Origin: Beta vulgaris subsp. vulgaris
Taxonomy: Eukaryota > Streptophyta > Magnoliopsida > Caryophyllales > Amaranthaceae
Assembly (NCBI RefSeq): GCF_026745355.1
Contig: NC_079205.1
Coordinates: 3,454,832 to 3,518,831 of the forward strand
Length of the DNA: 64,000 bases
Reading direction: 5' to 3'
Below, one piece after another: positions 1 to 10,384 of this stretch (the first letter of the stretch is position 1; each line of letters starts with the position of its first letter). The position numbers and the translations under genes are program-made. Below the pieces are notes generated by a model. That model did not search any database and was not told where the DNA came from. It worked only from the letters and a program-made list of their open reading frames with translations.

Positions 1-363
1 TTTAAGCTATTTTAAGATTGGCAAGATGCTGATTCTTTTTGGAGTTTAAGATAACCATGTGAGTTTTGATGGTCCAGCCTATATTCTGGAAGGTCAGATA
101 ATTTTTGTCAGAAGTTGTTTCTTGGTCATTCCAGTCTCGTGCCCAAACAAATTTATGAAAAAGTTATTTTGGCATATATAGTGCTAAAAGTGTACATTTG
201 CTATGTTCTAGAGCAGTGATTGAATTTTACAGTAGTCAATGCATAGCCCAAAATCTAGTTCTTTCCATCTGTTTACATTAATTAACCTATTTTTTTCATC
301 AACTGATGAATTTGGTTTTCTGGAGTTTGAGCTGCATGCATGACACTAAATTTTATTTTGTAG

Positions 364-1913
364 GTTTTTGTTTGCACTCATTTGACTGAAATATTCCATG
401 AGAACTTGCTGCCAAAGGTTTCCTCTATGCCAAATCTTCTAGAATCACTCAAATCATGATTTTATTGCTCTTTTTTTTCTTTGGGTGAAAAGGTGGAAAT
501 GAATGTATAGCTCCTCTATATAATATTTATTGCTACTTTTCTGACTTAATGCAGTCTGAGGAAATCAAGTTTTACACCATGAGTGTGTTGAGACCTGAAC
601 AAAGCAGCATGCTCATGGAAGACATTGTGTTTTTGTATAGGTAGGTAACCTCTGTTGTAGACTGGTCTTTTCTTACATTTTTCTTTATCAAATTCAGGTC
701 TATATGAAGTCTAATCAAGAAACATTACTCGAGGCATGTGTTCAGCGATTACATACTTAATGGTTTGATCATAGAATTCTACGGTGTAATTGTGTGTGTC
801 CATGATCATGCAGACTCGTATATATTGTGCAAATGTTATCGTGACATGAGGTTCTGTCCACTATAGCTCTTCAGATTTGATTTTTTTAAGTCCATGTATA
901 GTTCCTACATCAGAAATATACTAGGAAAGACAGTGTTATATATCATATGTATATCTTTCATCATTCCCTCCTGAAGGACATCTAGTGAGAAAGTTACAAG
1001 TCCTTAAACCCCTCTGTTTTCCATCTGGTAGAGCAATGAACTAAATGTTTTGTGTACATGCAATACAGATTGGTTCCAGGTCAGGCACACTTGAGTTATG
1101 GTAAGTATTTGCAATATACATAATTACTTGAAACAGTAGGTGTACAATATGAAAGATTTCCTTATTCAAAATTGTCTCTTTGCAGGGCTACATTGTGCAA
1201 TCCTTGCTGGTATGTGTGAGTTTTAACTTTCATGGTACAGTAGGATTTAACTCTTCTGTTTGTTCCTGCAACAGCTTGTTGATCTCATTATCTCAGCTTA
1301 ATAGATGTGCAACATACTCGATTGTTCACTTTCAGTGTGTTTGAAATTTGATGGTTGTTATGCTTGCTTGCTATAATATTTAATTATTTATAGTTTCAGC
1401 TGCAATATCACATCCTCTATCATGCTCTTTCACTAATAAGCATTCTGGTTTTTGTTAAAAATAAGTCTCTACGGATATGTGCACATAGCACATAGGGAAA
1501 TGACTTGAATGCTCTTATTCCCGAAAATAACAAAATGCCTTCAGTGAGCAGATGAGTAACAACATCCTATTTATTGTGCATTTAGACAGAGTCGTTTGTT
1601 ATCTTCACACAGGTATCTCCAATGATGTTGTAAAAAGAGCAGCTGAGGTACTGGATGCAACTGGGAAGGGTAACCATGTCGAGCGACTGTCTGATGAGAA
1701 TATAGTGTCTCAAGATCAGCAATATCAGGTCTTTTCTATAATCTCACTGATCAGTTGACATATTGGCCATAGAGGAAATATTTGCGAGAAAGTCTTATGA
1801 TTTTCATGAATATAATGTTCTCTGTGCAGGAAGCACTTGAGAAACTACTGGCATTTGATACTAAGATTGGCAATCTCAACCTGTTTTTTGATGATATATT
1901 CCCTGCTTCTTAA
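364..1913 (+). CDS. MSH5: MSH5, MutS homologue 5, C-terminal six exons (gene enters from the left edge)
   Basis: Meiosis-specific MutS homologue; with MSH4 it forms the MutSgamma clamp that stabilises crossover intermediates in the nucleus. Exons read from GT-AG borders are 364-417, 555-640, 1069-1100, 1186-1209, 1613-1728 and 1830-1913. Their phases join without a break and end in TAA, giving 131 residues. The pieces read VCTHLTEIF, FYTMSVLRPEQ, MEDIVFLYRLVPGQAHLSYG, LHCAILAG, SNDVVKRAAEVLDA and a final FFDDIFPAS. This is the end of the MutS ATPase domain and the C-terminal helices used for dimerisation, as in plant MSH5. The Walker motifs lie in exons left of the window. No stop or frameshift interrupts these exons, so the gene looks intact here. 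Identification is from recalled family motifs, not an alignment. Confidence 0.88.
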
Positions 1914-2443
1914 GCCAGATGTCGCGTTTACTGTTAACATTTTCAAGCGGCTCTCCTGCAACAGGACTTAGACTTGCTCCACTTGTGAAAATTTGTTATG
2001 GTTAGTCTTAGTATATTGTAAGGGAAACAACATGCTTAACGAAACTCCAGAGGCACTTTCCAATGAGGTGCAGCCGTGCAGGTGACCAACTTATACAGTA
2101 TAAGTATATTCTTGGTAACAGTACTCGCAACCATTTTTATAATATTATTATTGTCTCCATTGCTCCAGTAAGCATTCATTGCCAGTATCATGTTTCATTT
2201 GAGAAGAAATTTGATTTTTTTTTTGTGTGTGTTTCTGCGCATCGATGGCATTGGAAGCCAGGGCCGATCACCATTCTATGATTGAAACAGTTACTTTGTG
2301 GAAATTTATAATTGCATAAATCAAACGGATCTCTAACTGTAGTTTGGTCCTCATACAGTCATACCTGACTTTGTAGAATCAGGTTGACAATATATGCTGC
2401 CTACTTGATCTTGGAAAAGAAATAAAGTTTGTTTCATTGTTCT
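1914..2443 (+). other. MSH5 3' UTR and downstream flank
   Basis: Non-coding AT-rich sequence after the MSH5 stop. An AATAAA hexamer near 2420 is a plausible polyadenylation signal. A short open frame at 2063-2281 has no family resemblance and is not called as a gene. Confidence 0.5.
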
Positions 2444-2584
2444 GCTAATTTGTTGCTAGGCTATAGGCACTGTTGAACCAATATTGCAGGGTTTTCATGT
2501 TTTGATTCACCTGTCGTCCTCTTGAGAAATATGTATTATGATTTGTACTGGAAATCCTATTTGTAATCAACAGAAACTAGCTGC

Positions 2585-2799
2585 TTAACATTCGCTGGGG
2601 TGGTAAAGAGCCAAACAAATGAAATCCTCTGTGGGCCACTGTCTTGAGATAGTCTCTACTGTCATGTGACTAACTGCTTGTCTCGGGTGGTAAAGAGCCA
2701 AACAAATGAAATCCTCTGTGGGACAAAGTGATGAAATGCGGATGCATATTGCATCAAAGTGATGAAATGCGGATGCATATTGCATCAGATTTCAAAATC
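2585..2799 (-). pseudogene. GDSL esterase/lipase C-terminal scrap with internal duplication
   Basis: The minus-strand reading contains ISSLCPTEDFICLALYHP and then QAVSHMTVETI. It resembles the last exon of the GDSL gene at 50.0-50.2 kb, which reads ISSLCP...[10 protein letters not shown]. The block coding PTEDFICLALYHP occurs twice as a direct repeat of about 37 bp (near 2599 and 2688). A second direct repeat of about 31 bp lies near 2725 and 2756. The catalytic Asp of the DxxH motif is replaced by Ala. No other lipase blocks are nearby, so this is a dead fragment. The assignment rests on short motifs and is moderate. Confidence 0.5.
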
Positions 2800-3033
2800 T
2801 TATGATGCTTAATTGACAAGTAAACGACGATCCAAACGAACATTTAACAAACATAATTGGCTCAAAGTTAATCAGCACATGAAATATACCATTAATACTT
2901 GGCACTTTGACTAACAAGCTTAGCTGCCTTATTTTGAGGTCATTTTTTATCCTCTTGATATAACCCTTTTTATTTCAGGGAGTTTTAAGCGAAAAGGTCC
3001 TGGAAAAAACGAGCAACATCCTTACAAACTGTA

Positions 3034-3458
3034 TCAACAGAGTTTCCTAAGTTGAATTTCACGAACAACAGGATCCCCTATTGTGTGAATCACAAAATAT
3101 TCAACTTCATGAGCAATAGTTTCAGCCCCTGTTACAACAGCAAAAATAACAGCTCCGGTCGCTTTTTCAACTCCACGAACAACAGTTCCGCCTGCCTTTG
3201 TAACTTCATCAAAAGCTTCCGCAGCTAATTCTACAGTGCTCTGCCCAACTTGTACCACTGTGTTTGGAGCATTGTTAAGGAAATCTCCCAAAGGACCTTT
3301 TAATGTCGTCATACACATGCACAATAACTTCACCACCTTTTTCAATTGCAACGCCTAGGATACCTCCTATTACCACATCCTTGAATGCGCCTTTCGCATT
3401 GTATGGTACCTTGGAACTTGTTGGCCTTTACCTTCTTAATCGCAGTCTTATTCCCCAT
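3034..3458 (-). pseudogene. Unrecognised small protein gene, frameshifted
   Basis: I do not recognise the family. An ATG at 3458 starts MGNKTAIKKVKANKFQ. The reading then moves to another frame (NAKGAFKDVVIGGILGVAIE, about 3402-3343) and to a third for the longest part (LKGPLGDFLNNAP... ending VREIQLRKLC, stop at 3034). The product would be about 140 residues, rich in Val, Ala and Gly with alternating charges, which suggests an amphipathic helix or sheet. At least two frame changes are needed, so it is probably broken. An unrecognised small intron is the alternative. It sits between the 32-bp direct repeats and next to the GDSL scrap. Confidence 0.35.
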
Positions 3459-3496
3459 TTCTAAGCTAATCTGTTGCTAGGCTATAGGCACTGTTG

Positions 3497-4139
3497 CGAA
3501 ACGCCTGAGTGATTGACGATAATTAAATCTATTCAATTCAGTAAAAACCAGTTGAAATTATATAATAGAAGGCCTTATTAATATGATGGAGATACTTCAA
3601 ATAGGTAAACTGTATAGATTTGTATTTCAGAAGATGAAAGAATCACAATAGTAGTACTAAATATAAGTTATGAGCTTGAGGGGTAGCCTCTTCAAATATA
3701 GCGGTCTAGGTTATGGGATCAAATCTTGTTGGAGGTGGAGGGAGGGCTGAGAACACTAACCACGCACTTGTATACAATCAATATCATACTCGCTGGGAGT
3801 AAATTTGTAACTTGGACTCAAATGCAAACATGCCAAACAAAACAAAAGGGTCTTCTAGCACAATCTTGTTATGCAATCTAATCAGTTTTTAGTAATAAAG
3901 CCATTTCCATATAAAAGATATAACAATAGCATTGTAATCAAGCCTTTTAAAAGTCGGATTTTGTAAAGGTAATCCATTTCCCGACTACATGAACATAGGG
4001 AAAATTAGGTCGTTATCAGTCTCCTAAAGTCAAGCAAAACCTAACTAGACCACTAAACTAAGTAAAGTGACAAGCAAGGGTCATTTTTCCACAAGGACTA
4101 AGGAACACCAATATATGTGTTAAATTTAACGATAAGCTA
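3497..4139. other. Intergenic, nothing recognised
   Basis: AT-rich sequence without a coding pattern, terminal repeats or recognisable RNA gene. Confidence 0.5.
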
Positions 4140-6590
4140 GGCTGAAAAAAAGAGTTGGAAGGAGTTTGATATTATGAACTCATTTAGCTTCCAAGGTTAT
4201 GTGTGAGATTTTGATTTGAGATTGGTGTTAGGACTAGTTTGCTGGGGGAGTTTTTACCCCTAGTTTGTACTCCGCTTACCCTTTTCGCACCACATTCCTA
4301 AAATATCATCCACACTTTAAACCTAGCCCCGTTACAACCTTAACAAAGCCCCTTTTGACTTATAGATTGGACTTGGTCGATTTAGTAGTGGCGGGCGAGA
4401 TTTTGTGCAAGTCATGATGAGGGTCATCCAAATATGGTAGAGGCGAGCTGTTATGGTTGAGCAACTCTAGGGAGGAGTCAAACTCGGGACTTGGAAGTGG
4501 AGAAGAGTGAGAAATCACTCTTGGAAAGCCTTTTTTCAAAAAGACTCGGTTGATCGGTGGATTGAGTCCTTAGAGTCACTTTTGTGATTCCTAATCATCT
4601 TCCCTCTTGTATTTGGTTGGTCTCATAAATCTTGTTATGAACTCATTTAGCTTGCATGTCATGTTTGTAACTTTGCGTTTAGAGCATGTAGGTTAGTTTG
4701 TTGCATGATTTTTTTTACTCCCTTTCTCCTCTTCTTTCCTTCCTTCTCATTCTTGATTTACTTGAGGACAAGTAAAATGCTAAGCTTGGGGGAGTTTGAT
4801 AAGTGCGTTTTGAACGCACTTTACAGACTTCTTTTGGCTCATTTTGATCCTCTTTCTCCCCTTTCTTCCCTCTTTCTTCTCCATTTCCCCTTCTATTATT
4901 TCGTGCACTTGATCATTCTTGATCATAGTGATATTTTACTAGACTTTCAGTCATTTTTGACGAATCTCTAGTACATTTGCTTTCACCATGTTTTATATTC
5001 TTAATATAGGTGGAACTACCTAAGATGGATATGAGTTGTAGAGTTGGCAAATGAAACAATGAAAATAGAGCACACATTGAGAAATGATGTTCTTGCACCA
5101 TGCCCCATGTCCGCTCGCACAAAGGAGCACATAGTGCCATAAAATCTTGTATGAGGAACTTCAAATGGACACAACTTTCCAACCACAAATCGGATGAAGG
5201 TAATTCCGACTGGAGGTGAAAGCTCGTTTCGATATCTTTCCAACGACTAGTCATAAGCTTGATTTGGATATAAAATGAAGAAGTTATGCTCGTTTTAAGT
5301 TGAACTGTCCGACCAGAACAGAAAGTTTGGTGCACCCGCACCTCATTTTGGTGCGCCCGCACCAGATGACGAGGGATTTTAGTTTTGAGGCAGAAGGCTG
5401 AGGTGCGCCCGCACCTACTTATGGTACTTATCGTGCGCCTGCACCATTCATTTCCGAAAAAGAAAGTTTCGAGCTTTAATAAAAACGAGAGTTTGGTTTT
5501 AGTTTTGAACTTATGCTTTATGCTAGTTTTTTCAGAGAGTATTTTTAGGGTTCATACTAAAGAGACAAACACTTGAGTTTTATTGAGATTTGAGAATTAT
5601 TAATCATAGTTTGTGATTCCGATAGCATTCAAGGTACTTTTCATTCAATTTAAGTTGAAGTTTCAGTTTTTATCTCATTCTTTTCGTGTTTGTTTTTGTT
5701 CTTAGTTATTCTTAGATCTTCATTCTCATAGTCTCATAATTGTGAGTTCTATTAGTTTAATTATCTCTTAATCATGTTTAGCCTTATATTAGTCATACAT
5801 TTTATGTTTAATTGCTTAGAAATCCATGATTAGTGAGTAGTTTCATATCTAGGGTTAGGGTGAAAGTATGAATTAGGTTTTAAATGTTTTGTTGATGAGA
5901 TTGTGATGTTCCAAAGAAGGTTGTGCATTGATCTTGGTGTTTTGAAACCTTACGATAGATATTGATCACATTTATACTTTGGTATTTTGAATTCAAATAT
6001 TCTTAAATTGAAATTTGAACTTTTTTTTTATCATCCCCAAGAATCAACTTAATTTCTAGGCCAAGATATTGGGTAGAAATTAAGGGGTCGGGATCCTTTA
6101 TTAGTGATTTTTCGAATTTATCGAATCTCTTAATCAATTGACTAAAGACCATTGGAGAGAGGATTTAGTTGATTGATTAAGTGATTATTCTTGAGGACCA
6201 TTCGAGAGAGGACTCAAGTATTTTAGAGGAAAACTAAACCTTGCATAATCGTCTCCGTTACTTCACAATCGCATTAACATTCATTGTCCATTCTTATTCA
6301 TCATACAAGTAACCTTAACTCTAGTGTCTTCTTATATGATATTTTAACTCGTGTTATTTGCTTGTTCTTGTTATTAGCTAGTCATAGTTGTTACCAAACC
6401 TTTTCAAACCCCCAAATACACTTCAATTAGGTAATTTAGACTTGATAGACTTTAATTAATCCCATTTTTCCTGTGGATCGATCCTTGACTTGCCCTTACT
6501 ATTTTCTTATTAATTGCTTGTTAGGATTTAGAAATATTGTTTGAAAAGTGATTTTTGGTGTCTTAACGACACACGAAAAACATCTTATCA
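4140..6590 (+). mobile_element. Truncated Ty3-gypsy (Tat/Athila-like) element: 3' internal end plus 3' LTR
   Basis: A polypurine tract (GCTTGGGGGAGTT, ending 4796) runs straight into an LTR starting TGATAAGTGCG at 4797 and ending CATCTTATCA at 6590, about 1.79 kb. The preceding GGACAAGTAAAATGCTAAGC-type sequence and the LTR end (TGTGGATCGATCCTTGACTTG, then an ACGACACACGAAAAA-type tail) are typical of plant Tat/Athila LTR elements. No pol domains remain; the 5' part is missing, so there is no TSD to check. The left limit is approximate. The LTR carries four near-palindromes at 5329-5445, listed separately. Confidence 0.72.
5329..5445. repeat. Four copies of a 14-bp near-palindrome inside the LTR
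   Basis: GGTGCGCCCGCACC or a one- or two-base variant occurs at 5329-5342, 5350-5363, 5402-5415 and 5432-5445. Each copy is almost its own reverse complement and is far more GC-rich than the surrounding LTR. They may be regulatory protein-binding sites, but this is only inference. Confidence 0.7.
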
Positions 6591-7771
6591 ATAGGATATA
6601 GAGACTCGGTGAAGGTCTGGAAAGATCCTTAGTATCCTAGTACGTAATCAAGACGAATTATCTATCTTATTGGGGAGTTCAATGAAAATCTTGAGGTTAG
6701 TTCTCTTATCAATCCAATATCTCGTAGTTGGGATTACTCTACCATCTCGCATCTCTTTCTTCCGATCCTTTTGAACACCAACGTATTTTGAGCATCCCGT
6801 TGAGTTATCGTTTTACTAGTGATATAATGTTTTGGGTGTCCGAAAAGAAAGAAAAGTATTATGTCAAGTCGGCGTATTGAGTTATATTTCAAGATGGTTA
6901 TAGTGAGACTTTGGCTTCGGGATCTACTGTTCGGACTATATGGAACAATATATGGCATTCTTCGCTGTTGCCATGGGTGAAATTGTTTGCGTGGAGGGAA
7001 AGTCACAATGCTTTTCCAACAAAATGTGGTCTGAAAGTTTGTGTCCCAAGTTTAAATGCTACTTGTGGAGTTTGTAGAGCTGAAGATGAAATGGTCCTGC
7101 ATGCTTTAAAAGAATGTGTAATTGCGAGATTAGTTTGGCTGGTGAGTGGGTTTGAACAAGCTTCAACGACGAATTTTGCCTCTATGTTGGATTGGTGGGA
7201 GTGGATGAAGACGAGTTGGATGTGGAGGAGTGACAACTCTTTCTCACTCATACTTGGGTTGTGTTGGGGGAAAGGAATAAATGGGTAATGTCGGGGGTAG
7301 CTGATGACCCGGCTGAGGTGAGTGCGTATGTTCAACGAGTGTGCAAAGAACCTCGGGAGGCTGTAGAACTGCCACGATGTCGGGAAGCAGTCGAAGGTGT
7401 GGGAGGGGAGCACAGGGAGGGCTAGAGTGTGCCGGCGAAAGGTTGGTTAAAGCTAAATGTTGATGCAGGTGTGAAGGATGACTGGGGAGTGAGTTTGGGG
7501 TTGGGCGTAGTCCGGGGGGGGGGGGGTTGTCATGTGGCTCGAAGAGATGGCATTAGGGTGTTGAAGTTTAAGTGGCTGAAGCTTTGGCTGTGAGATGAGG
7601 TTTAATGGTGGCCAAATCAAGAGGATATCGCAAGATATTAGTGGACAGTGACAACTTGTCGATTGTTAATGCTTTAAAGCATCACGATACTGGAACGAGT
7701 TCGTTGTTTTTAATTCTAGAAAACATTGTTAGTTTAGTTTCTTGTTTTGATAATGTTTCTTGGTCTTATGT

Positions 7772-10067
7772 TGATAAATCATTTTTATATAGAGTTTTTA
7801 GGCATATTTAGATTGCATTATTAGAGCATATCAGTTAATATAGTTGTATTTTAGGTATCATTTACATAAATTATCCATTTTGTGCTCTATTACTCTTCGT
7901 TTTTGGTTTTCTTAAAATTTTAGGTAGTTCCATAACTATTTGGATATGCTTTCGAAGCAAACTTGTGCAAATTGGATAGTTGTTGCAAGCAGAGTTGATG
8001 AATCGAGGTTTTTGATCAATGAATACATGATCATGAAGTTTCACTCGAGCTTTAATATCATATGAAGTGAAGGTAGCCTCCAAGAGGGTAGGGATGGGCA
8101 TGGGTCCAGGACCCTACCTGGACCCTGTTGGACCCGACCCTAATTTAAGGGTATGGGTCCAACTTTTTCAGACCTTAAGGGTCCGGGTCCGGGTCTGGGT
8201 CCAAGTGAATTTTTTAGGGTCCGGGTCCGGGTCTTAAAATTTTGGACCCAGACCCTACCCAGACCTGATCCTTAGACCCTAAACTTATTTAATATATACA
8301 TTTTAACTTTTTTTTTTTAAAAAAAAACAAACTGATTTTCTAAAAGACTAAAACCTAACTATAATACCAAAACACCCATTCTGAACTCTTATGTAAGTTG
8401 TGTTTGTTTCGTTTTTTCAGTTTGTATGTTTGTGTTTTTGTTTCTTTTTTTCAATTTATATGTTTGTGAATTGTGTTTGTTTCTTTTTTTCAGTTTATAA
8501 GTTTGTGTTTGTGTTTGTTTCATTTTTTTCAATTTATATGGTGTGTTTGTTTCATGCGAATTCTTATGTTTGATTCATGCGATTTTTTTGTGTTTGTTTC
8601 ATGCGAATTTCAGATGATTATTGATATTGATAATGCTGAAAATTTGGCAAAATAAAGAATTTAGGCCTGGACCCTCCAGACCCTCTAGACCCTTTAGACC
8701 CTAAGGGTCTGGGTCCAATTTTTTCAGACCCTTAGGGTCTGGGTCTGCAAAAAAAATTAGGGTCCGGGTCTAGGGTCTAGCTGGACCCGACCCAGACCCT
8801 ACCCTTGCCCATCCCTACATGAGGGTCATGACATAGCTTTTAGGGATGGATTTGAGCTAAAATCGAAGAAACATGGTTGTTTGCAAATAATCCACTTGAC
8901 ACATGCTCACTATTTTTCTCATAACTCGAGTTCTACTTATCAAATTCTTGCGAATCAAGTTACGTTAGAAACTAGACTTGAAGAGCTTCATGACGGTAGG
9001 TCACACGTCCCTATACAATGTCTATATCTCAAGATACATCTCTCGAAAGTTGACCCTGCGAATCTACTCGTGAACTAGCGCCCAACGGCTGCCCTTTTGC
9101 TCGATTATTGCATGCTGCTACTCCACCCGCTTGGGCCACTAGCTGCCGCTATAGTCGGATCACCCAGCTGGGGTCGTTAAGCTTTGTGTCATACTTAAGA
9201 TTGCTCTCCTTTATTATCTCCTTATCTTTTATTGTACTTTTACATTAGGATAGAGGAAAAATATGAACACTAAGAGGGATTATCTTTTATTCGCTTATGC
9301 TATAGTTTTCCTTATGTTTTATTTTCCTTTAGAATTCTAATATTACGTAGTTTTTTCTCTTCTCCTCTCATGAATCCTAAGTCTTGTTTTTTCTTCTTCA
9401 TTAATGTAGTATTTCAAGGTATTTTCTTTAATTCTCTTTTATTTATCTATTGCTTTTAGTTATGTTTCCCTTCTTAGATTTAGTTTTTATTCTCTATTAC
9501 ATGTTGAGTAGTTTATTTTTTAGGATTTCGGAAATCCATGTGTAGACTATGAATCTTTATTAATATTTCTTTATGATTTGATTAGTCATCACTTTCTCTA
9601 ATTGATTAGTGTTATCATTATTAATCTTACAGCCCGATAAATTGTTTGATTAAATCTTGCTAATAAGAGTTAGAATTGAAAGATCGACTTTTAGAGGCTT
9701 ACCTGCGATTAGTAATTTTGATTATCAGTGACGGTATAATTGCATATGTTGGATTGAGAGCGTTAAGACCCGACCGTAGGATTAACCATTGCTCTAGATA
9801 TTTGACTAATTAAATTGTTAATGGTATATTGATAGATTTTAAACTATAAACATGGTGAATCATTGCCCTTAGATCCTTTTTATTTGATTTTCATTGTTTT
9901 CATTAGTTAATTCTATCAATTCCAAACCCGCGATTTTGTTTAGTTTTTTCAAACTTGAAAGCCGAATTAAAATAACCATCTCCTTGCGGATTCGATCCTA
10001 CTTACCCTACGATATTGTTAGAAGATTTGCTAGGATTTATTTTTAAGAGGTGTATGACAACCTATCA
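7772..10067 (+). mobile_element. Solo LTR (gypsy Tat/Athila-like) with 5-bp TSD, carrying a nested hAT MITE
   Basis: Starts TGATAAATCATTTTTATATAG and ends with CCTATCA. TATGT flanks both sides (7767-7771 and 10068-10072), a perfect 5-bp TSD. Its start matches the solo LTR at 23896. No internal region remains, so this is the product of LTR-LTR recombination. Without the nested MITE it is about 1.56 kb. It interrupts the RNase H domain of the LINE remnant between codons. Confidence 0.85.
8089..8817. mobile_element. hAT-type MITE rich in GGGTCCGGGTC repeats
   Basis: Terminal inverted repeats TAGGGATGGGCA[T/A]GGGT at both ends. Flanking 8-mers CAAGAGGG (8081-8088) and CATGAGGG (8818-8825) match 7 of 8, as expected for a hAT TSD. 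The arms consist of GGGTCYGGGTCC and its complement, so most of the element can fold on itself; the centre is T-rich. No transposase. Confidence 0.75.
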
Positions 10068-10232
10068 TATGTTAATCATAGGAGTAATAAGGTAGCCCAT
10101 AATTTAGCTCATCAAATTCCTATGGAGTTGATTGAGAACATTTGGGATAGTGATTTTCCTAATTTTCTTGTTAATGATCGTTCCGATTTAGTGAAGTAAT
10201 CTCCCCTTTGTGAGTTCCTTTAAAAAAAAAAA

Positions 10233-10384
10233 TTCAAATGTTAACAAGGCCCACAATACTTCCTTTTAGAAAAATACATAACCCAAAATATTTAAAAAAC
10301 ATTGCAAACTTAAGTAAAGAGCCACCAACATGGAGTCCTTACTTTATCAACGACGAAATAAATTAAAATGCATAATCCTAAAAT
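10233..10384. other. 3' flank of the UGT gene
   Basis: AT-rich sequence between the LINE poly(A) run and the UGT stop codon; it probably includes the UGT 3' UTR on the minus strand. No further feature seen. Confidence 0.4.

Larger units (their letters stand above)
2444..3496. repeat. 1-kb segment bounded by two copies of a 32-bp direct repeat
   Basis: The sequence GCTAAT[T/C]TGTTGCTAGG followed by CTATAGGCACTGTTG occurs at 2444-2475 and again at 3465-3496 with one difference in 32 bp. Between the copies lie a fragment of a GDSL lipase and a broken small gene, both on the minus strand. The layout looks like filler DNA or a duplicated patch captured beside MSH5. The repeat is longer than any usual transposon TSD. 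Confidence 0.6.
6595..10232 (+). pseudogene. LINE-type reverse transcriptase remnant (zf-RVT + RNase H), split by a solo LTR
   Basis: The C-terminal part of a plant non-LTR element. At 6911-7288 it reads WNNIWHSSLLPWVKLFAWR, then C-x2-C and H/C ligands, the zf-RVT zinc finger. A degenerate RNase H domain follows (VDSDNLSIVNALK at about 7637) and breaks off at 7771. It resumes at 10068 after the solo LTR with HRSNKVAHNLAH, a stop near 10198 and a poly(A) run at about 10221-10231. Stops and frameshifts occur throughout. The 5' side is lost at the gypsy LTR end at 6590. This is an old, inactive insertion. Confidence 0.7.

Noticed and set aside
2063..2281. 72-codon open frame after MSH5
   Set aside because: No domain or codon pattern; lies in AT-rich 3' flank with poly(T).
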